From NCBI RefSeq assembly GCF_000614185.1, contig NZ_BAKM01000010.1, forward strand, positions 1 through 64,000: a stretch of 64,000 bases of DNA, in the 5' to 3' direction. Positions 17,367 to 26,756 of this stretch are shown here, in pieces. The position numbers and the translations under genes were made by a program. Each line of letters begins with the position of its first letter. Position 1 is the stretch's first letter. The stretch comes from Phocaeicola sartorii JCM 17136 = DSM 21941. Its GTDB lineage: Bacteria; Bacteroidota; Bacteroidia; Bacteroidales; Bacteroidaceae. Below the pieces are notes generated by a model, which was given only the letters and a program-made list of their open reading frames with translations, did no database searches and had not been told where the DNA came from.

Positions 17367-19475
17367 TTACGGTAATGGTTGTAATCCTTCCCAGCGTACA
17401 TTCCATTTGCCATCTTTCGGAAATCCGGGATTGGTTCCTTCCGATCCGTCCCATCCGGCGCACATCATGGCGACTGTAGTCAGTAATCCGCCGTTGCCGG
17501 GCAGGTAAATGCGCAGACGTCCGTCCTGGTAATTGTGACCGTTTACCAGATAGGTGTTGGTGCGCTTGTCCATCAATAATGCGCTGACAGCCTTTTCGGG
17601 CTCACCCATACGGGCGGCATTCATGGCTGTCATCGGATAATCCCAGCCCCAGGTCTTGTCCCAGTTCCAGTTATCCCAAATCCAGTGCAGGGTATTTTTC
17701 ATATATCCGGCATGAATCAACTGATTCATGGGCAGGATGCCGACAGCACCCAGCACTGCCATGTGGTCTGAGGTAAAACGGATATCTTTATAGGTATCCA
17801 CTGCGGTTTCGGCTGCCAGATACAGCTGTTCGTCGTTGTATGCCGGCGGAGATAATTTCTCTATCAGCACATCCCATTCGGGTACACGCTCCATCCCTGT
17901 ACGTTCACGCCATGTTTGGGCGACTTGCATGGCGAAATGCCAGTACGAAAGTTCAAAAGGCGGATTGACAGTTTCGGCAGCACGCAACGTTTCCTGTGCG
18001 GGGATAGCGCCTTTTAAGACATAACGGTCGTGCTCTTCCTCGTAGGTGGCGAATGAATACATGAATTCGGCGGTTTCCTGTATCAGGCTATTGTATTTTT
18101 TCAGCAGTTCTTCAGATGGATTAGCCCGATAGAGCAATTCTGCCAAGTAGATGAGATGAGGCTGTTGCCAGATCAGGAAGCTGCCTACTTTAGAGGGGGC
18201 TTCCGTACCGCTGGGATCAGTCATTTTCATCCATCGTATGCCTTTGAAACCTTGTCTTTCCGCTATCTGGCGGGCTATGGGTTCCACGGTTTCATACCAG
18301 GATAAAGTGCGGTCCAGCAATTCGGGATGTCCCCATAAGGCGAATTGTGCCTGATGCCACCAGATCATTTCCAAATGGAATTTCCCGAACCAGGAGTTGT
18401 AAGTCAGTCCGGTTTCCTGTGGCGGGGTTGAGCCGGCGCATTGGATAGCGAGCAGATATTGGCTTAATACGACCCGGCGTTCCAATTCTTTGGCACGGAC
18501 ATCAGTACATTGTGAGAAGTCGGCAACAGCTCCCTGTGTCCAGTAATTTTTCCAGTGTCCGGAAGAGGCTTGTTGTACTTCCGCAAAAGTCAGGATGGGA
18601 GAAGCGGACGCTTGCGGTGTGAATTGGCAGGTGAATGTAAATACACTGTCCGTTGGCGTGAGTACGAAATAGTTTGCACTTTTTTCACTCAGCTTCGCAG
18701 GGCCTTCCCAACTGATTGTTACATAATAGGTGGTTGCGTCGAGTGTTCTTTTTAACACGGCCGATTGTGCGTCTTCACTGACCAGGGTCGTGCTATGTTT
18801 ATCATTCGCTTCCCAATTACAAGCATCGTCACAGTGACCGCCCGTGGGATAGGGGAAGTGGAACTTGATGCCGGCAGGTTGTCGGGCCGACAGGCGTGCG
18901 GCAATCATATCACGCTCCGGATGGCAGACTGTCTGAATGTGGTAGGGAGTTTCTTTGAGGGTGAACCGGCTGTTGATGATACCGTTCCACATATCCAGTG
19001 ATTGCTGTATGTTTTGCACATCCGAGGGACGTACTTCATTTCCTAATTCGAGTCCGATGATACCCAGATGCAGGCGGTGTGGGTTTACACGATACCAGTC
19101 GGATGCTTCCTTTGCCCTGCTGGGTTCTTTGGGTTGGGTGGCATAGAACTCTTTGTGCCCGTGGCCGAAGTCATATTCCACCAAGGCTTCCTCCGGTTTA
19201 TAGTTTTCGGGATTTCCGAAGCTGTGCCATCCCCATTGGCTTTGTGTACCCAGTGGAACTCCGTTTTTATAGACTTCGGGAAAAGTCTGCAACCCTGTAG
19301 CATCTACCGTGTAGGCAAATTCTCCGTTCCCTACCGACAGGGAGGATAATGAATCCATGGCGGTCACTTCCGGATTATTGCGCGTTACCAGTGCATGGCG
19401 GTCTATGGCTTCCTTTTTGGGAGAGGTGCAAGCGGCCAATGCAAACATTGTCAGAGCATAAATGGTGTGTTTCAT
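17367..19475 (-). CDS. six-hairpin glycosidase-like lipoprotein
   Basis: 702 residues with a lipobox (MKHTIYALTMFALAACTSPK, Cys16), so it is membrane-anchored in the envelope. An N-terminal beta-sandwich (SLSSLSVGNGEFAYTVDATG, residues about 40-300) is followed by an (alpha/alpha)6 barrel with LTYNSWFGKFHLEMIWWHQA and NWNWDKTWGWDYPMTAMNAA, reminiscent of clan GH-L enzymes (GH65/GH95-like). I cannot assign a GH family or catalytic pair by eye. It lies 54 bp after GH105 and 24 bp before the DUF4450 gene, so the three are probably co-transcribed and act on the same glycan. Intact. Confidence 0.8.
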   Translation of the reverse strand: MKHTIYALTMFALAACTSPKKEAIDRHALVTRNNPEVTAMDSLSSLSVGNGEFAYTVDATGLQTFPEVYKNGVPLGTQSQWGWHSFGNPENYKPEEALVEYDFGHGHKEFYATQPKEPSRAKEASDWYRVNPHRLHLGIIGLELGNEVRPSDVQNIQQSLDMWNGIINSRFTLKETPYHIQTVCHPERDMIAARLSARQPAGIKFHFPYPTGGHCDDACNWEANDKHSTTLVSEDAQSAVLKRTLDATTYYVTISWEGPAKLSEKSANYFVLTPTDSVFTFTCQFTPQASASPILTFAEVQQASSGHWKNYWTQGAVADFSQCTDVRAKELERRVVLSQYLLAIQCAGSTPPQETGLTYNSWFGKFHLEMIWWHQAQFALWGHPELLDRTLSWYETVEPIARQIAERQGFKGIRWMKMTDPSGTEAPSKVGSFLIWQQPHLIYLAELLYRANPSEELLKKYNSLIQETAEFMYSFATYEEEHDRYVLKGAIPAQETLRAAETVNPPFELSYWHFAMQVAQTWRERTGMERVPEWDVLIEKLSPPAYNDEQLYLAAETAVDTYKDIRFTSDHMAVLGAVGILPMNQLIHAGYMKNTLHWIWDNWNWDKTWGWDYPMTAMNAARMGEPEKAVSALLMDKRTNTYLVNGHNYQDGRLRIYLPGNGGLLTTVAMMCAGWDGSEGTNPGFPKDGKWNVRWEGLQPLP

Positions 19476-19529
19476 TGTATATAGCTAATTTAAAAAGATG
19501 GATAATTCTGTTGTTTATGCGATATGATT

Positions 19530-20768
19530 CTATTTGCCCAGTTGCAGGCAACCCATGATGAAAGGACCGGTAGCTTTGGCATCGTTGTCACGCATTTTTT
19601 CGCCAATGTAATATTTAAAGCTTCCGTCGCGGTAAGGAGTGCCGCCCAGTCCGCCTACTTGGCAGCAACGGGTCAGCGTCAGAGTTCCGTCGGGGTTTTC
19701 GCGAAGCAATGTTTTCTTTAATCCGTTGAAGGCTTTTTCCGCGATAGTCCGGTATCGGGCGTCTATATATCCTTTGTTCACCGCTTTGGCATAAGCATAC
19801 ATACATTGGGTGGTTACAGATGCTTCGGGAAAATTACCTTCACGCTCGGGCTGGTCTATTACCTGATACCATAGACCGTCTCTTTGATAGTTGGGCAGGC
19901 TTTCTGCCAAACCTTGAATCCAACTGATAAGCGAGGCACGTCCGGGGTGGTTGTCGGGAATATAGTCCAGTACATCTACCATGGCCATGAACCACCAGCC
20001 TATACTGCGTCCCCAGAAGTTGGGTGAAGTACCGTTTTGCGGATTCGCCCAACGTTGGGATTTGCTCTCGTCCCAGGCATGATGATATAATCCGGTTTCC
20101 GGTGAATAGGTATGTTTGTGGCAAAGTGTGAATTGTTTTACCGCCTCATCAATCAGATCAGGACGGTTGAATTCCGCTCCATAGCGGGCTAGGAAAGGGG
20201 AAGCCATATAAAGTCCGTCCAGCCACATCTGATGTTGGTAGATCAATTTATGCCAGAAGCCACCTTCCAGCGTACGTGGTTGTCTTTTAAGTTGTTCAAC
20301 CAGCAGGTCCATGGCTGCTTTGTATTTTTCTTTGCCTGTTTCTTTATAGAGGTCGAACAGTACTTTTCCTGAGTTGATGTAATCCAGGTTGTAAGTTGAC
20401 ATATCATAGAGGTGGATTTCTCCTTTTTCGTTAATCAAGCTATCCGCCCATTCCTCAACATACGTAAAATATCGTTTGTCACCGGTATTTTTCCACATAT
20501 CCAGCATGGCACAACAGCCTACTCCTTGTGAATACCCGAAAAAGAGTCGTTTGCCATGATCCAGCTGGTAGGCTTTGGGAAAGCGGAGCATTTCAGAGTC
20601 GGCAAAGCGCCGGGCGTATGAATCGGCAGATATGCCGGGAAGGCGGGCTGGGACTGTAGGGAGAGAGGTTACGCACACTTCTCCACTGTACGGCATTGCT
20701 TTTTTGGCCTGGAGGGACATGGGAGTCATGCAGGCGGCCAATAAATAGATGTAGCAGTAATTTTTCAT
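19530..20768 (-). CDS. GH105 unsaturated rhamnogalacturonyl hydrolase-like
   Basis: 412 residues with signal peptide (MKNYCYIYLLAACMTPMSLQ). The (alpha/alpha)6 fold carries GH105/GH88 signatures: MWLDGLYMASPFLARYG, containing the catalytic Asp, FWGRSIGWWFMAMVDVLDYI, and the terminal GTPYRDGSFKYYIGEKM. GH105 enzymes hydrate and remove unsaturated uronic acids left by polysaccharide lyases acting on pectin (rhamnogalacturonan I) or similar acidic glycans. It is first in the three-gene operon. No lyase and no SusC/SusD are seen nearby, so substrate import must depend on other loci. A related galactan or ulvan-type target is possible. Confidence 0.88.
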   Translation of the reverse strand: MKNYCYIYLLAACMTPMSLQAKKAMPYSGEVCVTSLPTVPARLPGISADSYARRFADSEMLRFPKAYQLDHGKRLFFGYSQGVGCCAMLDMWKNTGDKRYFTYVEEWADSLINEKGEIHLYDMSTYNLDYINSGKVLFDLYKETGKEKYKAAMDLLVEQLKRQPRTLEGGFWHKLIYQHQMWLDGLYMASPFLARYGAEFNRPDLIDEAVKQFTLCHKHTYSPETGLYHHAWDESKSQRWANPQNGTSPNFWGRSIGWWFMAMVDVLDYIPDNHPGRASLISWIQGLAESLPNYQRDGLWYQVIDQPEREGNFPEASVTTQCMYAYAKAVNKGYIDARYRTIAEKAFNGLKKTLLRENPDGTLTLTRCCQVGGLGGTPYRDGSFKYYIGEKMRDNDAKATGPFIMGCLQLGK

Positions 20769-20960
20769 GGTGTTTCCTGTCGTTTTTATAGTCTTTGAAT
20801 GATTTACATTTTTTGCTGATGTAAAAATAGGCTAATTAACGCTATAAGTCCATGAATAATTGTTCATTTAGATGGAAAATCTATCGGTTGAGTCTCTTTT
20901 TTAAGGAATATGTGTCAATAAAGAATGAATTTGTGGAAAAAATGGTAAGACAGAGAAAAA

Positions 20961-21015
20961 CTGTTCACCCATTTGGCATTTGGAAGGAAATAAGGAATGA
21001 CAAATGGGTGAACAG
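20961..21015 (-). terminator. terminator of pyrH
   Basis: A perfect 15-bp inverted repeat (CTGTTCACCCATTTG / CAAATGGGTGAACAG) with a 25-base loop lies 11 bp after the pyrH stop. On the minus strand it is followed by TTTTTCTCTG. The rest of 20769-21026 holds no gene I can support. Confidence 0.7.
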
Positions 21016-21026
21016 GATTGGACAAA

Positions 21027-21737
21027 TCAGTTGTGTACCAGCGTACCTATATTCTCACCGGTCATTACTTTTTTCAGATTACCCACTGTGTCCATATCGA
21101 AAACGATAATGGGCAGGTTGTTTTCCTTGCACATGCAGGTTGCTGTAAGATCCATTACTTTCAAACCGCGCTTCAATACCTCATCGTAGGTGATATCGTC
21201 AAATTTCGTAGCAGTGGGGTCCTTTTCTGGATCAGCTGTATAAATGCCGTCCACGCGTGTTCCTTTCAGCATCACATCGGCTTCTATCTCGATACCACGC
21301 AGGGAAGACCCGGTATCGGTAGTAAAAAACGGATTGCCTGTTCCGGCAGACATAATCACAACTTCTCCGTTTTCCATCGCTTCAATGGCTTTCCATTTGT
21401 TGTAAAATTCCCCAATGGGTTCCATGCGGATAGCTGTCAATACACGTGCCTTGACTCCGGCTGCTCCCAATGCGGAACTTAATCCCAAGCTGTTGATAAC
21501 GGTTGCCAACATGCCCATCTGGTCACCTTTTACACGATCAAAACCTTTGGAAGCTCCGCTCAGCCCCCGGAAGATGTTTCCACCACCGATTACAATACCT
21601 ATTTGTACGCCAAGGTCGTGTATCTCCTTGATTTGTTGCGCATATTCACCCAGACGTTTTTCGTCTATACCATATTGCTTTTCGCCCATCAGGCTTTCGC
21701 CGCTCAGCTTCAGTAGAATTCTTTTAAATCTTGCCAT
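21027..21737 (-). CDS. pyrH: uridylate kinase (UMP kinase)
   Basis: 236 residues of the amino-acid-kinase fold. Signatures are LLKLSGESLMG at the N-terminus, GIVIGGGNIFRG for nucleotide binding, GNPFFTTDTGSSLRGIEIEA and DGIYTADPEKDPTATKFDD. It phosphorylates UMP to UDP with ATP in pyrimidine nucleotide synthesis. Bacterial PyrH is a cytoplasmic hexamer that is usually regulated by GTP and UTP. Length and start (MARFKRILLKLSGES) are standard. A -7 box TATCTTTG lies at 21761-21768 on the minus strand. A terminator hairpin follows, so it is probably a single-gene unit here. Intact. Confidence 0.97.
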   Translation of the reverse strand: MARFKRILLKLSGESLMGEKQYGIDEKRLGEYAQQIKEIHDLGVQIGIVIGGGNIFRGLSGASKGFDRVKGDQMGMLATVINSLGLSSALGAAGVKARVLTAIRMEPIGEFYNKWKAIEAMENGEVVIMSAGTGNPFFTTDTGSSLRGIEIEADVMLKGTRVDGIYTADPEKDPTATKFDDITYDEVLKRGLKVMDLTATCMCKENNLPIIVFDMDTVGNLKKVMTGENIGTLVHN

Positions 21738-21760
21738 ATTGGTTTGTCTTTTAGTTTTTG

Positions 21761-21768
21761 CAAAGATA
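21761..21768 (-). promoter_or_regulatory. -7 box of pyrH
   Basis: TATCTTTG on the minus strand, 23 bp upstream of the pyrH ATG, fits the TAnnTTTG consensus. Confidence 0.6.
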
Positions 21769-21774
21769 AAAATA

Positions 21775-23099
21775 TTAATCTTTTTTACTTGTCTTATATC
21801 CTAAAATATTTCTTCCCATGGCCCCTTGCATCACTCCGCGAAGTAGAAGATAGGTAATGAATGCCATCCATAAAGCGTGATTGCCCATTGTCCCCCGGAA
21901 ACCATAATAAATAAGAAAGAAACTGATAGAGGCTACTATCATGGCTTTCAGCATCAGATGGGTAGCTGTGGCGCCGATAAATATTCCATCGAGCAAAAAA
22001 GCCGAGAACCCTGCCAGCGGAATGGCAAGTACCCAATAAAAATAACTTTCGGAAGCATGAATGACGGTCGTTTCGTTAGTCAGTAATCCGAGAAAGGATT
22101 GTCCTCCTATGCCATATAATAAAGTGAAAGCAAGTGACAGGCCTAGTCCCCAGCCGAATAGTTGGCGAACCGTCTTGTGAAGTGCTTTCTGATTATTGGC
22201 TCCGATGTATCTTCCTGCCAATGCTTCTCCGGCGTATGCAAAGCATCCATAATGTAGGAGAATAAAGTGAATAATTGCATCAGTAATGTATTGACCGCCA
22301 ACACGACTTCTCCTTGTGCCGCACCTGCCGAAGTGAAAAAGACAGTAACCGCCACCAGGCAGATAGTACGGAAAAAGATATCCCTGTTTACTTGAAAGAA
22401 ACGGTACATGGCCTGTTTGTCAAAGAAGGAATGCCATTCTATGCGTTTCCGCAGGGTGCTGTAGTAACGTAACCACAACAAATATGCCATGACTAGCCCG
22501 GCGTATTGTGCAGTTAACGTTCCGATAGCGACCCCTTCTATTTTCATTCCTAATCCATATACTAGAAGAAGACTGACCGCAATGTTCACTATATTTTGTG
22601 TGATGGCTATATACATGGGGAAACGGGAATTTTGCATACCGATATACCAGCCGGAGAAGCTGTATAATCCAAGTACCGCCGGAGCCCCCCAAATACAGAT
22701 ATAGAAATAGAGGGAAGCCAGATGTTCCACTTCTTCAGTGGTCTGGATAAAAGTGAAGGCGGTTCTTTCTATAGGATATTGCAAGACTAGCAGAGCAAAT
22801 GCAATGAATAATCCCACTCCGACGGAACGGAGCAGTAACCGGGTGACTTCATTCAGGTCGTGCCTGCCGTAGGCTTGTGAGGTCATGCCGCTGGTTCCCA
22901 TGCGCAGAAAACCGAAAATCCAGTAGATGATGTTGAAAAGCATTCCGCCTACAGCGATTGCTCCGATGTAGGCGGCAGCCCCCAAATGACCTACGATAGT
23001 AACATCAATCAAGCCCAACAAGGGGACGGTGATGTTTGAAACGATGGAAGGGATGGCTATTTGAAGTATTTTCTTGTTTCCGTTATTAAGTTGAATCAT
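21775..23099 (-). CDS. MATE family efflux transporter, one frame break
   Basis: About 441 residues and 12 predicted membrane helices. The N-terminus (KKILQIAIPSIVSNITVPLL GLIDVTIVGHLG) and later QNIVNIAVSLLLVYGLGMKIEGVA are typical of the DinF/NorM-type MATE branch, sodium- or proton-coupled exporters of cationic compounds. At 22243-22244 the frame breaks. Restoring GATGGCTTT gives YIMDGFAYAGEALAGRYIGA, the conserved loop of this family, and the rest reads cleanly to 21775. A -7 box TATCTTTG lies at 23122-23129. The break fits the recurrent GCC/GGC loss seen in the window. Confidence 0.88.
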
Positions 23100-23161
23100 T
23101 TCATCTTTTTTTAATGGAATGCAAAGATACTTCCTTTTAGCAAATAATTGCTTGTTCTGTT

Positions 23162-24474
23162 TTTATTTAATAACACGAATCGGCAAATCCAGTGCTTCGT
23201 CATGAATCATGCGTGAGTTGCTTTGTCCTTTTTTAGGTCCGGGAATTAGCGGACTATAGGTCAGAACGTGTCGGATGCGGTTGCGCTGGTCTTGAGTGAA
23301 CTGATTGGAATAACTGACGGCATAATCCATAATGTTGTAAGATATAAACTGGATATTACTGCAATTGGTCCGTTTTACAAGGTATGAATAGAGATTGTCC
23401 TCAGGTACATTTCCAGAGACAGCCAGATGTAATCTGCGTCATACTCATATTTGTTATAGCTGGGGGTGTCTTCGCAATAGTCGGTATCCTCACAACCATC
23501 CATATTGTCTTCTGTTCCTTCATAGAACACATGATGCAGGCCTAAATAGTGACCCAGTTCATGGGCTACAGTAACGGTGATATCGGCAGAATTGTAAAGG
23601 TTTTCTGTGGATTGCGCATTTATGTATAGGCTGTTGATTGATGCACAATAAGGGAATCTTAAATTGCTTAATGATAAGTAAGTGTATTCTACAGAGCTAA
23701 GTCCTTCCAGAAAAGTGTTTCCTTTTGTTGAGAATGGTAGGTGGGAAATGCCTAAGATGGTACTATTGGACTCGTCGGTTGTGAAATTATAAACCATTAC
23801 ATTGATGTACCTGTTAGGATCCCATATAAATTTCACGTATTTCTTTGAATCATCCTGCATGAATGTATTGCAATCAATGGGGTAGCTTTCTGTCCACTGA
23901 ACATATTCCACTCCCGGATCGGGCAATGTTTCTCCATCCGGATTGGTCTCGGCGAGTGTAAAAGTGAGGTTCATATCCACATTATTACCGGTGCTTTGTA
24001 GAGTTTGTTGACTTTATCTAAGATGTCCGACAGGCGTTTGGCACTGACATATTGCAACGGGGCTGTTTTATCTTTATAAAGCACATGGAAGATAACCGGA
24101 AGGTTGTAATGATAATCTTCCGGGGAGATATTCCCTCCTTCTTGATTCAATTGAATGGTTTGGCTGATGTCTTGGGCAGAAACAGTGACTGTGACTGTTC
24201 TTGCGGTTTCTTCCAAGTTTGGTAAGAGATGAAGGCTGATTTTTTGATTGCCGTTGCCTTTATGGGGAGTTACGGTGCACCAAGATGCTGTAGTGGAAGT
24301 TGTCCATGTACTATTGCAGGTTACATTCACTTCCACCGTTTCTCCCTTGCTGCTGATATTGCTAAAAGAGGATTGGGATAATTCAAGCCGGGTTGGGCTG
24401 TCTTCATCTGAATCTTCACAACTTACGAGAGTGAACAATGTTGCTAAAACTAGAAAGATATATTTTATATTCAT
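23162..24474 (-). CDS. M43-type zinc metalloprotease lipoprotein, two frame breaks
   Basis: About 438 residues. Lipobox LFTLVSC (MNIKYIFLVLATLFTLVSCE) gives a surface or periplasmic lipoprotein. A BACON/Ig-like domain (EVNVTCNSTWTTSTTASWCT) is followed by a protease domain with the zinc motif HELGHYLGLHH of the metzincin/pappalysin type. Two single-base losses, at 23987-23989 (APGNNVDMNL restored) and 23421-23423 (WAVSGNVPEDN restored), split it. The last frame contains the Met-turn SYNIMDYAVSYSNQF and ends at TAA 23162-23164. The start at 24474 is preferred because a -7 box TATCTTTG lies at 24502-24509. Confidence 0.83.
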
Positions 24475-24534
24475 AATGAGGCATTTACTAATGATTGTCA
24501 GCAAAGATAGTGTTTTTATATTTTGCAAACGAAT

Positions 24535-25284
24535 TTATAAGAGGTATTGTACCTCTTTAAATACATACCGGCGGATTTTTCCGTTTTCATCCTGCAATAA
24601 AAAATGGCCATCCGGCTCTACTCCTATTATTTCTGCCTTGAATTCTCCTTCGGCGTCGCAATAAGAGTATATGCCGTTTTTGTGAAAGAGCGCATTTTGA
24701 TAACGCTGGATAATCGGAGTGATGTCCCCTTGTTTCAATAAAGAATAGTAGTTTCTTATCCTTTGCATGACAGCCTTCAGGATAGAGGTGGTATCATATT
24801 CCTGTCCAGTGATTTGCTTTAGTGATATAGGATTGGGAGCATCGCTGATAAACGTTTTCTGGTTGATATTTATCCCTATTCCCAAAATGCTTCGGGCTAT
24901 ATGTGTTCCAGTCAAATCGTTTTCTATTAATATGCCGCATATTTTTTTATCTTTCCAGTAAATATCATTCGGCCATTTGATGGAGATATCCTCCGTCCAT
25001 CGGTCCAGTTCTTCTTTGATGGAAAGGGAGACAATCTGAGACAGGATAAATTGTCGCCGTGCTTCCAGAAAAGTGGGATAAAGTATCACACTGAAAAGCA
25101 GGTTTTTCCCTTTTTCTGTCTCCCAACTATTTCCCCGTTGACCTTTTCCGGCTGTTTGGAAATCTGATTGTACGACAGTAAATTCGGGCACCGTTTCTTT
25201 GTCGCTCAACTTACTTAGGTAATTGTTGGTAGAATCAGTTTCCGGAATATGTATTAAAAGAGAAGAATCAATGTAATTCATCAT
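24535..25284 (-). CDS. birA: biotin--[acetyl-CoA-carboxylase] ligase
   Basis: 249 residues of the BirA catalytic and C-terminal domains. Signatures are TDSTNNYLSKL, TAGKGQRGNSWETEKGKNLL (biotinyl-AMP loop), ISIKWPNDIYWKDKKICGIL and GIGININQ. It attaches biotin to carboxylase subunits. The N-terminal DNA-binding HTH of E. coli BirA is absent, so it is a monofunctional ligase. It overlaps the end of the MmcQ/YjbR gene by 17 bp, indicating translational coupling in a minus-strand operon (yraN - mmcQ - birA). Two adjacent Met codons are possible starts. Intact. Confidence 0.95.
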   Translation of the reverse strand: MMNYIDSSLLIHIPETDSTNNYLSKLSDKETVPEFTVVQSDFQTAGKGQRGNSWETEKGKNLLFSVILYPTFLEARRQFILSQIVSLSIKEELDRWTEDISIKWPNDIYWKDKKICGILIENDLTGTHIARSILGIGININQKTFISDAPNPISLKQITGQEYDTTSILKAVMQRIRNYYSLLKQGDITPIIQRYQNALFHKNGIYSYCDAEGEFKAEIIGVEPDGHFLLQDENGKIRRYVFKEVQYLL

Positions 25285-25624
25285 ATTCTTGTTTTAGTTT
25301 ACGGGTGAATTTTTTAATAACCTCTTCGTATGAGTGGTCTATCAGTGACAGAACCAGTTTGTCTTCAATGTCGCCTCGTAAGGACACTTGATTCCAGTAT
25401 TTCTTATTGAAATGATAAGCTCCTTCAATGCCGGAATGATGTTCTCTTAGTTCCAGAGCATATTCAGGTTCACATTTTAAGGATAGCCATTCCGGATTGT
25501 CCAGTCCGATGCATGCATACATTTTCCCCATGACTTTGAATACCAGAGTGACATTGTCAAAAGGGAACTCTTCCGTTGTTCCTTTCTTTCTGATGCAGTA
25601 ATCGCGTATTGTTTCTATGTCCAT
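25268..25624 (-). CDS. MmcQ/YjbR family protein
   Basis: 118 residues from MDIETIRDYCIRKKGTTEEF. The YjbR/MmcQ fold has the FPFDNVTLVFKVMGKMYACI and PEWLSLKC segments, and it ends SYEEVIKKFTRKLKQEYDEL. It resembles a double-wing DNA-binding domain. The function in Bacteroidales is unknown. The ATG at 25622-25624 is chosen because it gives the standard family N-terminus; an upstream in-frame ATG at 25651 would add nine residues and overlap yraN. It is the middle gene of the yraN-mmcQ-birA run, overlapping birA. Confidence 0.87.
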   Translation of the reverse strand: MDIETIRDYCIRKKGTTEEFPFDNVTLVFKVMGKMYACIGLDNPEWLSLKCEPEYALELREHHSGIEGAYHFNKKYWNQVSLRGDIEDKLVLSLIDHSYEEVIKKFTRKLKQEYDELH

Positions 25625-25644
25625 ATATGATAATGTATATGTTG

Positions 25645-26010
25645 TTACCAAATCGGAGGATAAAAGGCTTCTTCAATATGCTCTATGGTGAAAGGAGCCT
25701 TTTCGCCCACTAAGGTGATGATGTCAAAGCGTACAGGTAAATCCACCGAGAACTTGCGCAAGTATGCATCCGTAGAAGCTATGATTCTGCGAATCTTCTG
25801 ATCCGTTACGGCATCTTCCGGATTACCGAACCGGGTATTCTTACGCGTCTTTACCTCTATGACGACCAGTTCGTTCTGATATTCGGCGACAATATCCAGT
25901 TCTTTTTTCCCGCAATGCCAGTTCCGGTGGCGGATGGAATATCCCTTATCTATGAGATATGTGGCGGCTTCTTCTTCTCCTTCCTTGCCAAATTCGTTAT
26001 GTTCTGCCAT
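25645..26010 (-). CDS. YraN / UPF0102 family nuclease-like protein
   Basis: 121 residues with the UPF0102 pattern: N-terminal GKEGEEEAATYLIDKGYSIR, then the restriction-endonuclease-like core ELDIVAEYQNELVVIEVKTR (Asp, Glu-x-Lys) and RFDIITL. It is probably a small nuclease-fold protein. A role in DNA processing is proposed for the family, but unproven. It is first in the minus-strand run with mmcQ and birA. A -7 box TATTTTTG lies at 26027-26034, 17 bp upstream. Divergent to the gene at 26086. Confidence 0.92.
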   Translation of the reverse strand: MAEHNEFGKEGEEEAATYLIDKGYSIRHRNWHCGKKELDIVAEYQNELVVIEVKTRKNTRFGNPEDAVTDQKIRRIIASTDAYLRKFSVDLPVRFDIITLVGEKAPFTIEHIEEAFYPPIW

Positions 26011-26026
26011 TCTGTTACTTTTTGCA

Positions 26027-26034
26027 CAAAAATA
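26027..26034 (-). promoter_or_regulatory. -7 box of the yraN-mmcQ-birA run
   Basis: TATTTTTG on the minus strand in the divergent gap between yraN and the small gene at 26086. Confidence 0.55.
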
Positions 26035-26085
26035 CTCTTTTTTATGTTTTGTATTTACAGAAGTAAAGCTAAATTTGCAGAGAAT

Positions 26086-26319
26086 ATGGCAAACAACGTA
26101 AAAAAGAGAGTGAAAGTACCGGCATCGACCCCTAAACGCAAGCAGCGCATGGTATGTCTGATGAGTGAGGAGGAGGTGCGGATTGTGGATTGTTATCTTA
26201 AAAAATATAAGATAACCAATAAGGCGCGTTGGTTACGCGAAACGGTTTTGACCTTTATCCACCAGAAGATGGAGGAGGATTATCCTACGTTGTTTAATGA
26301 ACATGATATGAGAAGATAA
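26086..26319 (+). CDS. small conserved basic protein, function unknown
   Basis: 77 residues, MANNVKKRVKVPASTPKRKQ at the basic N-terminus, then MVCLMSEEEVRIVDCYLKKY and ARWLRETVLTFIHQKM. The middle resembles a ribbon-helix-helix or mobilisation-type DNA-binding helix (MSEEE..IVD.YL.KYKI.N.ARWLRE), but I cannot assign a family with confidence. The ATG at 26086 is chosen because the open frame upstream crosses the divergent promoter. It stops one base before the tadA start, so the two are probably co-transcribed. Confidence 0.75.
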   Translation: MANNVKKRVKVPASTPKRKQRMVCLMSEEEVRIVDCYLKKYKITNKARWLRETVLTFIHQKMEEDYPTLFNEHDMRR

Positions 26320-26320
26320 G

Positions 26321-26753
26321 ATGGCAGATGATACCTATTATATGAGACAAGCTGATGGAGGCTGTAAAGGCGGCTGAAGAGGGGGAAGTTCCGGTGGGAG
26401 CAGTGGTGGTCTGCCGCGACCGCATCATTGGCCGTGGCCATAATCTGACAGAAACATTGAATGATGTTACCGCTCATGCCGAAATGCAGGCTATCACTGC
26501 TGCGGCCAATACATTGGGGGGAAAATACCTGAACGAATGCGCTCTGTATGTTACAGTGGAACCGTGTGTGATGTGTGCCGGTGCCATAGCTTGGGCACAG
26601 ACGGGAAAGCTTGTATTCGGTGCTGAAGATCCGAAGAGGGGATATCAAAAATATGCTCCCGATGCCTTGCATCCGAAGACGGTAGTGGTGAAAGGAATGC
26701 TTGCCGACGAGTGTGCCCGGTTGATGAAAGATTTCTTTAAAAATAAACGATAA
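26321..26753 (+). CDS. tadA: tRNA adenosine(34) deaminase, frame break near the 5' end
   Basis: TadA converts A34 to inosine in tRNA-Arg(ACG). The zinc-binding and catalytic residues are all visible: TAHAEMQAI (His, Glu) and EPCVMCAGAIAW (two Cys). The natural start is MADDTYYMRQA at 26321. At 26351-26354 two bases are missing. CAAGCCCTGATG would restore MRQALMEAVKAAEEGEVPVG, while the sequence reads CAAGCTGATG. Without repair, translation could only begin at an internal ATG (26355), losing helix 1. TadA is normally essential, so an error in the sequence is more likely than loss of function. Confidence 0.9.
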
Positions 26754-26756
26754 TCC

